DNA of 64,000 nt, taken from Neoscytalidium dimidiatum (lineage: Eukaryota > Ascomycota > Dothideomycetes > Botryosphaeriales > Botryosphaeriaceae). How positions within the stretch are numbered: position 1 is the first letter of the stretch; every line of letters begins with the position of its first letter. The notes below the pieces were generated by a model that ran no database searches, was not told where the DNA came from, and worked only from the letters and a program-made list of their open reading frames with translations. The stretch is taken from positions 372,001-436,000 of the forward strand of contig CM074705.1 of assembly GCA_037367355.1 (NCBI GenBank). Direction: 5' to 3'. This document shows positions 9,951 through 19,000 of this stretch, one piece after another. The position numbers were made by a program, and so were the translations under genes.

Positions 9951-12482
9951 ATGCCCGTAACGACTAGATCTCAGAGCCGTCTTCTATCTACGGCACAGGC
10001 TAAAGGGTTACAGCTTCCTTTCAAACCGCCTGAGGCAGTCAAACAACCCTTTAAATCTCCAGACCCCGCCACTTCGAAGCAGCTCTACCAACTTGATGGA
10101 GCTCAATCTTCTACACAGAGGACACCAAAGGAGCCTCCCACAGCTCAAGATCCCAGCGATAAAGCCCCCTCTCAAGACCCTAGCGACCAAACCTCGCCTC
10201 AAAGCTCTAGCAAGAAGGAATCGGCTCAAACAATCACCAAGTCTCATTTGGAAAGTCCTGTCCCCAGCAATATCACGAAAGCTTTTTGGCCTTGCCGAGA
10301 GTGCCCTTGTCGCGACGGAACCTTCAAAGATTTAGTCGACAACTGTCTCATGTGCGGGCACTCTATGTTCGACCATGAGCCACATCCCGAACACCCTTGG
10401 TACCATTGTTGCGACTATCCCTCCGAGCGAGACGAGCTAGTTACCTCCGTCCTACAACGCGCGCGTGACTGCGCGGTTATAGTCATTCGCGCAACACCAA
10501 TGGTTGGGAAAACAACACTGCTCAAACTGCTTGGCCATCGCATTACTTATCAAGAGTTGGACCTCGAGCCAGTGTACATTGAGTGGGAATCGAGGCAGGA
10601 CCGCAATGATCTCCCATATAAGGAATACCTTGCACAGGAGAAAACAAGATGGCGAGAAAGGAATGCGGAGTCCCGTCCCTGTAATCCTAAAGCTCGGACA
10701 ATATACCTTATTGACGAAGCTCAAAGGTCATATGAAGAAAAAACTCTGTGGTCGACGTTGAAGAACTACCATAATATGAGGGATGGGTCTTTGTATATCC
10801 TTGTCTGTGTCTATGGTGCTGCCGGGATCTCCGCACAACGGGAAAGCCTCGTTGAATCCCAGGCGCGACTAATCCATGACATGCAACGTATCGAGCTACG
10901 TCCTTCGATGCCTGGAAGTCCATATATGCTATTCAAGCAAGACGATACGGACGCTATGCTTAGGAAGTTCGCCTTATACCACAGATGCCAGCTCAAGGAT
11001 GGAGTTGTTGAATATCTTCATCGCGCTACAGATGGTCATCCAGGTATGCTTGGGGTGCTCTTGTCGCACGTACAAACTTTTTGTAGAGAGGTAAGTCGTA
11101 AATATATGTAAAAAGAGTTTGGGCTTTACTAAAAGTTTGAAAGACTGGTGTCCCTATACCTCAGACGTTGTCGCCAGAGTTTCTTCACGAATTGATCGTT
11201 CAGCATGAAGACAGCTTCGTGGAATGGCTTAGCCGTTGGGGTAGAGGTGTCTGGTCGCCTCGGTGCGAGGGTCATATAGAAAAATGTCTCCGCAACCCTG
11301 AGTTCAGCGGTATTCGAATTCTGGATATAAAAAAGGCGCTACGCGAAGTCGCTAAGCAACCAGATGGGCTGACCCGCCAACAAGAAGACTTTGACGCATT
11401 TGCGATATGTCATAAAGCGGGCTTACTACATACCGAAAAGCCAATAACTGGGACCAAAGATACGAAGTTTACTTTTCCATCTCCACTACATCGACGAGTC
11501 GCCTATCGCCGCCTTTTCCCAGGTCGAGAACCAGATGCTGTGTTGAAGGATCTAAGTCTCCAGCAGATTTGCAGCAATGCAATTGCTCGATTTAGCCCAA
11601 GTACCTTGCAGAAACGCCGATATTCCCGGTCTAGTAGGAGTTGGGGCATTCCGGAAGCTGCCTTTCAAGATGAGCTCTATTGCTGTCTAAACCGTGAGCT
11701 CTATTATCTCCCTATTTTATCCGAGTATTCTCACTCCGAAGAGGGCCGAATAGATTTCTATATCTCTGATCAAAAGTGGGGGGTTGAAGTACTGCAGTGT
11801 GGAAGTAATACTGAAATCGCTAAGCATATTACTCGATTTGCTAGTAGTGGTAAGTATCAAAGATGGGAGATCATGGACGACTATATTATTCTTAACTTCT
11901 GTCCTAGAGCTGCGCTTCGAGAAGTTAAGATTCAAGGTAGGCTCTCTTACTATCTATTTTCTATTACAAGGATTTATACACAATACTGACTTATTTCACT
12001 AATTACTAGATGAGGAAATCAAATCACATCTCTTTCATGTCGTTATAGAGCCCGAGGAGCTCACTGCAGAAATCTATACATACGACATGCAGTTGTATAA
12101 GGCTTGGTCATTGAGTGAAGGGAGACAAAGAGTCAATACAGACTTCTACGGCTTCAACGATCCTATTCCTAATACCACAAATGGTGGTGTTCTATTGCAT
12201 GAACCAACACAGAGGAGGGAAGGGACGACGGCGGAAATCGAGGAGATGAGGCTGCAAGTGGAGGAGATGAAGAGAAACATTGAGGAGAAGGAGCGACAGA
12301 CAGAGGAGATGAGGAGAGAGATGAAAAGAGAGATGGAGCGAGAGATAGAGCGGCGGGTGGAGGAGATTGAGCGAGAAAGGGAGAAGATAAGGCTGCAAAG
12401 AAAGCAAGAGGAAGATCGAGAAGAGATGGCACAAGGGCAGGATAAGCCAGTGCTAGGAAGAGATAGAAAAAGGAAAAGGTGA
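9951..12482 (+). CDS. Crinkler/CR-type protein: Cys/His cluster, P-loop NTPase, PD-(D/E)xK-like nuclease domain, coiled coil
   Basis: Three exons (9951-11090, 11165-11936, 12010-12482) encode 794 residues; the introns are 74 and 73 nt with GT-AG ends. Order: a disordered Ser/Pro/Gln-rich N-terminus (1-105) opening MPVTTRSQSR; a Cys/His cluster (CRECPC at 115-120, CLMCGH at 132-137, CC at 153-154); a P-loop NTPase with Walker A ATPMVGKTT (181-189), Walker B TIYLIDEAQ (250-258) and a DGHPG sensor-like motif (361-365); a linker; then a restriction-endonuclease-like domain with E550, GRIDFYI (574-580, D577) and WGVEVL (585-590, E588) followed by HITRFASSGKYQRW. A charged coiled coil (about 711-780) and a basic tail (RDRKRKR) finish it. 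This NTPase-nuclease pairing is the hallmark of Crinkler-RHS (CR) effector-class proteins. Those act in the nucleus of the producing or a target cell; which applies here is unknown. There is no signal peptide. The ATG has A at -3. Codon use is more AT-rich than in the core genes. Confidence 0.85.
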
Positions 12483-12789
12483 TGGCGCAAGAGGTGGGAT
12501 GATGACTTAAGTAAGTCAATGGATGGTTAGTTCTTCTACTCTATACTCGATCGTAAAAGGCTTTATTTCAATAATTATTGATGATTGATGGAATTCGCGC
12601 TTGGTCAGTCTAAACCGATGAACGAATGACTTGATTGCTTGGTTGCTGAGGCGCTCGTGGTATTAATCCCTTAGGCGTCTCAGAATGAATGAATAAGCTA
12701 ATATGTTGAATTTTGGTGGTGAAGAGTCGTGAGGTTAGCAAAGAGAGTACTTTCTGCCTATCTCCTGAGAGAGAGAGAGGTAGGCTTGC
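12483..12789. other. Short spacer downstream of the Crinkler-type gene
   Basis: About 300 bases of 3' flanking DNA including a GAGA run (12770-12779). No gene or RNA seen. Confidence 0.4.
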
Positions 12790-13141
12790 TTATACATATA
12801 AGTGATAACTAAATAACCGAGGGAGTACGAGCGGCTGACTCGCCTCGTCGGGCAGGACGTACTCGGCCGGTGGGATCGGGCCGCGCAGCATGGCTTGCGC
12901 GCCCCAGGTCCCGCTGTCGTCCGGGGGCGGTGGCGACGAAGTAGTGGCGGCGCGGGTCGTTGCCGAGGCGCGCTTGCCGGAAGGAGTCTGGGAAGGCTGA
13001 TTCGATGGCGAGGGTGGAGGAGAAGGAGGAGGGGGATTGGGTGAGGGCAGAGAGGCGGAGGAGTTTGTAGTTTTGGGTGAGGGTGGAGAGGGTGGCGGGG
13101 TTGGGGTTGAGGTTGTTGTAGGTGTAGGTGTAGGTTGCCAT
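12790..13141 (-). pseudogene. Truncated, frameshifted GNAT acetyltransferase remnant
   Basis: From the ATG at 13139-13141 the minus strand encodes a GNAT-like N-terminal half: YKLLRLSALTQSPSSFSSTL, then AFPDSFRQARL and RRHYFVATAP. The family pattern then continues in a different frame as DDSGTWGAQAMLRGPIPPAE and YVLPDEASQP. The shift is explained by one extra base in the five-base G run at 12923-12927. After DEASQP the similarity stops, and non-homologous residues lead to a stop at 12790-12792, so the acetyl-CoA-binding core (the R/Q-x-x-G-x-G/A loop) is missing. Truncation at this side, next to the accessory block, makes it a broken end of a formerly intact gene. A single sequencing error could explain the frameshift but not the missing C-terminal half. 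Confidence 0.6.
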
Positions 13142-13933
13142 TGGAGTGGATGATTCTTGGGGTCGGTTTGGGGGGGGGGGGCTTTTTTTGGAGTTGGGTT
13201 TGGAGACGCCGGGAGGTTGTGATGATAGGTTGTGAGATATGTTAGTGAAGAGGCAGGCTTCTATTTTCTATTTGCCTATTTTGAAGAAGCGAGTGCAGAA
13301 ACGAAAGAGTTGACTGGTATAAGCGCTTGATACTCAGGTGCCGTTGCTGGAGGTTCTTAAGTAAATTAGTGATTACTGATGCTTTGAAACTGTTATATTT
13401 GGGAATACAAATATAGTTAGTCGATGAGGACCGGCTTCTCTAATTCGGTAACATCGGGAGCGCTCTGCGATGTTGGGGTGAGATGGGGGAGATAAGGCTA
13501 TTATGGGTTCCAATCGCGTAACAACAAGTAAGCAAAGTCCAGATCAAAATAGAATCGCAAGTGATAGCTGTTACTGAGTTTGAGGTTGCTCCATACATCT
13601 GATAGGAGATTGAGATGTACTTACAGAGGAAATCTATGAGCTTCTGAATGATCTGCGCACTTTCGAAAGTGGACTAGTAATGATGAAAAATATATTATCT
13701 GTTTTGTAGAACAGCCCCTCTCCAAACTTATTTTCACAGCAAATGTTTCCCGCTGCCAAAGCCTTACTAGATATCCGAACTAGCTTTTGATCCGTAATGA
13801 CCGAGTGTAGTAGACCTCCATCCCGTATCCATACGCCAAAAGCTCCAGAGGCAAAGTCCAACCAAACAAACTGCCAAATTTACACCCGAAGCAATAATTT
13901 TTGACCATCCCGCTCAAATTTCACAGCTTTCCC
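13142..13933. other. Spacer between the GNAT remnant and RCF1
   Basis: About 790 bases, AT-leaning. It contains a run of nine G bases near 13170 and T-runs but no supportable gene. It marks the change from accessory to core sequence. Confidence 0.4.
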
Positions 13934-14557
13934 TCATCGCCTACTCGCAATCAAATCTTTCACCGCGTCAATCACTCCAAGCCTCCTTTCCTCACTCGCT
14001 TCGACCACACTCTTCGTCTCCGTCACGGCAACACCTTCCTTCCCCTTCGCCGCCCTCTCAGCCGCCAGCTGCCTCCTCTTCTCGATCCTCGCCTTCATAG
14101 CCTTCTCCTCCTCGTCTCTTGCCTCCAGCTCGCGCAGCCAAGCATCGCGCTTCTCCTGTGCCTTCTTCTGCTGCTGCAGGGACTCGAATTCCTTGCGCTT
14201 CTCACGGTCCTCCGACCAGTACATGCTACCAGCAGCCATAGCGACGATTGTGAAACCTTGGGCGTAAATGCGGCGGCGGAACATGCGGTTCGTGGTCTGG
14301 TGATCGCCGGCCCTCATAGCACGGCTGGCACCCAGTAGCGCCCAGCAAGTCAACAAGCAGCCCAGCGGAATGAGCGGCTCCTCGCGCAGGCGCCGCGTCA
14401 GCTTTTGCCAGCGATTCTCAGAGTAGAAGTCCCTGGTGGCGGGCAATCAGTCAACTGATCTAGCGGTGCGGGTGGGGTAGAAGCTGGGGAGAGCAGAGCT
14501 GGTAAAAACGACGTACTCATTGCCGTCGAAGGACGAAGGGAGAGGCGCGTCAGACAT
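13934..14557 (-). CDS. RCF1: Respiratory supercomplex factor 1 (HIG1 domain), mitochondrial
   Basis: Two exons, 14517-14557 and 13934-14432 (minus strand), encode 179 residues. The 84-nt intron splits a Glu codon so that DGNE joins DFYSENRWQKL. Starting MSDAPLPSSFDGNEDFY, the protein has the HIG1 domain at about residues 15-90. Two hydrophobic segments (LIPLGCLLTCWALLGA and AQGFTIVAMAAGSMYW) are separated by the basic, conserved RAGDHQTTNRMFRRRIYAQG. The C-terminal half is a charged, coiled-coil-prone Lys/Glu/Gln/Arg region. Rcf1 sits in the mitochondrial inner membrane, associates with cytochrome c oxidase and stabilises III-IV supercomplexes. Length and motif order are those of filamentous-fungal Rcf1. 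It shares a 448-bp divergent promoter with the Dsc4-like gene. Confidence 0.93.
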
Positions 14558-15005
14558 GTTGGGCGGCTGCGCGGAGCTGTGATGGGTGGCGAAACCGTCG
14601 AAGGCCAGTCACTTTATTGAGGCTGCGGATGCGCAGTTGCTCCCAGAGCTTGGCCGGAGGCAATTGAGGATGAAAGAGGTCCAATGAGGGTGTTTGCGCA
14701 GTATGCTGGCGCTGCGGGGCTGAGACAGCTGCGCAGTTTTGTCGGCGACCTCGCGTGAGATGAACGGCGTCACTATCTGGGCGGGCCATCGTCGGCAGTC
14801 GGGGCGCTCTGCTCCGGCGGTCCGCGGGCGGTTGCCGCTCCGCAAGCAAGCTGGTGCTACTGCTGCTGCTGACACCAAACCACGTCTGACGTCGACCTCA
14901 CCCCAAAGCTGTCTCGCCCGGCCCATGTGAAGCCCCGGCTCACTCCCACACTCCACCGAGGCCTGGTACTATGACCGCCGCTGCAAATCACATCCCGTTC
15001 GCGAT
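14558..15005. promoter_or_regulatory. Bidirectional intergenic promoter of RCF1 (-) and the Dsc4-like gene (+)
   Basis: 448 bases separate the two ATGs. It is GC-rich with a CTG-repeat-like patch near 14862-14871 and no TATA box, consistent with housekeeping expression of both genes. Sharing of elements is inferred from geometry. Confidence 0.5.
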
Positions 15006-16058
15006 ATGAGCGATGTTGCGTCTCCATCGACCGCAGACTGGCCACGCCGTCCGGGCTCCGAACACGACCATCACGATGCCGATCCAGAAAGAGACGCAGG
15101 TGACATCTTTGAACCTCCCGATGAGGCTGCCGTCTTCGCCGAGCAGACGAAAAAGATCCGTTCGAAGCGCATAGGCTACCTGGACGACCTTCTCCGCAAT
15201 CTGGATATCCTGATCTACGCCGAGATATCGGCAGTCTACTATCTCGAGTAAGCTCCGCCTTCACACCCATGTTAGCTGCAGTGTCTGACGGTCACCAAAC
15301 ACAGCTGCTCCTTTTTGCGCTTCATCCTCCGCGCGTTCGTCCAGCTGATCTGGCTCACACCCAAACCCGACATCCTTCCAGAACTCCCCGCCAACCGCCC
15401 GTACCTATACCCCATCTGCGGTTCGAATCTGATATGCCTGTTCTGTCATCTGTGGTTCCCGCCTCCGTCGGCAGGCGAAGCTACAAGAGGCTATTTGCAC
15501 GGAGGTCTTTTGATCGATTGGATTGGTCAGCAAGGACCGATCTCCAAGTTCAGGTTATTCCTTTTGGACATTTTCATATTTGTGCTGCAGGTTGTCATGC
15601 TCTCGGCCACCCTGAAGCTCCAGAAAGTGAAGAAAAGGAAGGAGTTGGGTGCGTCAAATAACAACTCCGCATCTGCAGAAGATGCGGAAGATTCACGCAC
15701 CCGGTCAACACCCCGGCAAGATGTTGACTCCGAAGAGCGGGGGATTCTCCGACGGTCCTCAACGCTATCAACACTCCAGGATCGAGCTCCGGACGAGAGG
15801 GATGAGCTCCTTAGCGACAACGAATCGCCCGAGTCCAGCCCGCAATCGACTTTGGACGCATTGAACTCTGGCCAGGCTGTTATTGCAGAGCTGTTTATCC
15901 TAGACACGGTCCGTGAGCAGGTTGAGGTTGCATTCAACTCAACCAACACGGAGGCCGCGGGAAGCGCCATTTTGAGCAACCGGGATCGACGAAGGCAGCT
16001 TGCGGCAGCTTTGGCCAGGCGGAGACTTACGCTTGCCACAAGATTTGGTGGTGGATGA
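15006..16058 (+). CDS. dsc4: DUF1746 membrane protein, Dsc E3 ubiquitin ligase complex subunit 4-like
   Basis: Two exons (15006-15247, 15305-16058; 57-nt intron, phase 2) encode 331 residues. The DUF1746 core spans about residues 50-185. It runs from KRIGYLDDLLRNLDILIYAE and YYLDCSFLRFILRAFVQLIW through LTPKPDILPELPANRPYLYP to a second hydrophobic segment, FLLDIFIFVLQVVMLSATL. This is the arrangement of the fungal Dsc4 family: several membrane-embedded helices and a conserved Thr-Pro-Lys-Pro turn. The C-terminal half is acidic/Ser-rich and probably cytosolic. In fission yeast the Dsc complex ubiquitinates Golgi/ER membrane proteins and activates SREBP by proteolysis. The family call rests on the N-terminal half; the complex membership is carried over from relatives. 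Confidence 0.8.
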
Positions 16059-19000
16059 GGAGCGGGCGCAGGTTACTTTGACGGAATTCAGAGCACGGTC
16101 GTCTCTGGACTCAGGCATCAATGGACGTGGTCGCGCAGGAGCCTGGCAAACACAGGAGACTTGTTTCAGATCCTGCAGCACGGCAGTGGTGGAAGCGAGG
16201 GCTTGACCTTGATCACGGGTGCAGATGCATTCTCCGCCATTGGTGTCCGGCCAAACAGACTTCTGCCGTGATAGGCGCCACAGGTTTATAGCAGGGCTGA
16301 TATGCTCGGGAAGCAGCAGCATCAGGTCATCGGGGAGTTGGGCGGGGATCAAGCTGCAGACGGACTCAGTAGTGCCGAACGACGCGGAGCAGCGCACACC
16401 GTCTGTGCAGCGTCACAGCGGAAGTTTGGGCAGATTACGAAGCATTAGAAAGCAGGGAATGAAGCAGGCAACTCTGCTGCAAATTAATCAATAACAGTAC
16501 GACTACCGTTGTGTTATCAGATGTGGCTGGGCGCAATCAGCCACACCCCCAGCGGCGGTTCCTTCCTGAGGCACATTCCAGACGGACGCGGCTAAGCTTA
16601 CACAGCACAGGCACCTTTACATCGCGCAATGGCAGACGGCAGGATGGTCCTTGTGGTCTGATCGAAAGCGGAGCAGTCAGACCTGGCGAAACAGGCTGCA
16701 CGGAGGTGCATTCGCTGCAAGGCAACGACACCATGCATGGGACATGCGATGCAGCGGCAGGCAAGCAGGCAACCTCTCGTCGCAAGCATGAGCCCTGCGT
16801 CCGAACGAGCTGCAAGGCGGCGGGATGGGGCCTTTCATGCTGGCACGAGGACCCCGGATCCCAGCGTGGAAGAGGGACGAAGTCGTGCCGTGCCGATCAC
16901 GAGACCGGTACCAGCTGCGAGTGCCATGCAGCAGCGCTCCGAGCCGACCGTTGTGTCACACATCGGACGCGTACGACGCTCCTCATTGCCTGGATGCCCC
17001 TCTGCGGAGTAGAGCGCCTCCAAGTCCACCGGCATCTGAAACGCCAGGACAGCGTAGGATTCCATTCCGCGCGCCCCCTCCCACTGCGTCGGGCTCAACG
17101 CACGCCGATGGATCCGCGACCGCCACGTTCAAGCCATACGCTCTCTGGTCGGCCGTGGTGCGGCAGCCGCCTCGTCCACAGCCGCCGCTGGCGACAAACA
17201 CGAGAGGTGAGGCGGACTACTGCACCGTCTCTCGCTGATATTGATCAACAGTGGCAGCGGAGCCAGCCAGCCCATACCCCTGTCGTGCATCCGCAGCTAA
17301 GCCTCGTAGCGGTAGTGGAGGGCGGCAGGGGTGTGGCGGATCGATGCCAAGCTACTCAGGCCCGTCCCTCGAGGTAGCGGAAGCCGCCCTCCTCTGCACG
17401 TAAGAGGTCCCCGACCTGGGAAGAGGCACCTGGCCGCTATAGCAAAGCCACTTAAGTGGAGGTGCCCCGGGATACTGACAAAAGCCTCTCGTGAGCCCTG
17501 ACCGAATCCATACGGCCTCTAAGACGAAGCGCCTGTCTCAGCCAGAACACCCGCAGCGCCCGCAGCGCCCGCTTCCATCTTCAAGAAGCCAATTCCGCCA
17601 ATGAAGGAGCTGGTGCGCTGGCACGGAGCCTCAGGCTTGCGCCACTGTTTGCTCCCCGGCGCGGAAGGCTGTTTCTAGTGGGCCTGGGCTGAGAAGTGTC
17701 TGTGCAGAGCCTTTGGCATCCCGAGGCAGTCGGGCGTTCGCCGGCAGCTTGTCCTGCAGTCATCGACACCGTGCAGGCTGCTAAAATGGCTGACGTAGGG
17801 GCTAAACGCTCTCCCGCTCTGATTGCATGCCCGGCCCCTGTTAGCTCGCTGCGTCTCCGCCCTGCTGTTCGTCTTCCCGCGCTCTAGCGCCCATCGACGG
17901 ACACGGCGGGGAGCCCAGGCCAGGGTCACCCGGACTAAAGCAAGCTTTAACGCTTCGGACGGCGCGTGGTACGATATGGGTTCATTTAAACTTTCCTGGC
18001 CGCGCGACGTTGGACGAGCCGCCGGTGATTTATTCCTGTCCTGTCAAAAATGAAATTCGCGACGCCTTCGCCTTCAGCTCGCCCGCCCCCTGGAGCGAGA
18101 CTGCATGCCCGTCCCCACGGCCCTGCCTGGGCTACCGCCTGCTCAGAGCCACCGTCCCAGCCCTCGCCTGCTCGTCATTGGAATGGCCCGTCGCGGCGCA
18201 ACAAGCCACCATCGCGCACCTTAAACGTGGGGATGACGCGTGAGATGAGCACGCCGCCGCACGTGCTCTTCCCTGCCTTTTCCCACGTTTAATTTGGGGA
18301 AGGGCGGGACGACTCTGACCGCTCAACACCGGCGCTTGATGGCCTGCATTTCAGAAGGAGCAAGCATGCAGCCCGCGATCCCCCGCATGACGACCCGCCG
18401 ACCCCGCCGCCGCCTGGAGGATTTAGGTAACTTTGGTGAGTAAGGCGAAGAGGCGGTGGCTCGCATATCGTATCTATCGCTGAGGCTAGTTGCGTGCTTG
18501 TTGGATTCCCACCATCCCAGTCGGCTTGCCCCTCTCAGATCTGCAATATCCGACCCGACCGCCGCACCTGTCCGGCTGACGTCCTGTTGCTCCGATCTCA
18601 ACTGCCACGACGTCCTCTTCCAGTCCACGTGCTTACGCTCCTGGGAGATCGGGAGTAGAAAGAGGAAGTTCAGTGACGGCTGCATCCCTGCCCACGGTGC
18701 CAGATCTGGATTTCGCGTGCCCATAGTGCGCCCAAAACTGTTCTCGATCATAGCACAGCTGTCCTTGTTCGACCAACTTCATGCAAGGGAATTCTTACGT
18801 TACTTTGCATCCCTGCGCGGCACTCTCTCCTTGCTCAGTTAGGCCTCGGGGTATCTCCAGTTCGAGCAGGGAATAACTGACCGGAGGAGCCTGGGAGGCG
18901 CTACTGCGAGTACGCCGCACGTTCTCTTGCAGCAAGCAACGGGCTGCCACGCTGCATATGGAAAGAGAAAATCCAGTGGGAAGCTAGGCCCTCTTCACGG

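Noticed and set aside
9951..12482. Reading the P-loop protein as a NACHT/NLR-type STAND incompatibility protein
   Set aside because: No WD40, TPR or ankyrin repeats and no HET or other classical effector head follow or precede the NTPase. The downstream GRIDFYI...WGVEVL block fits the CR class better, though a similar switch-like role is possible.
12146..12519. Long Ser/Leu-rich minus-strand open frames across the end of the Crinkler-type gene
   Set aside because: They mirror the purine-rich coiled-coil codons on the opposite strand.
16511..17377. 288-codon open frame in the GC-rich desert
   Set aside because: The Arg/Ser/His/Cys-heavy composition and overlapping open frames on both strands are what random GC-rich DNA gives; no domain.
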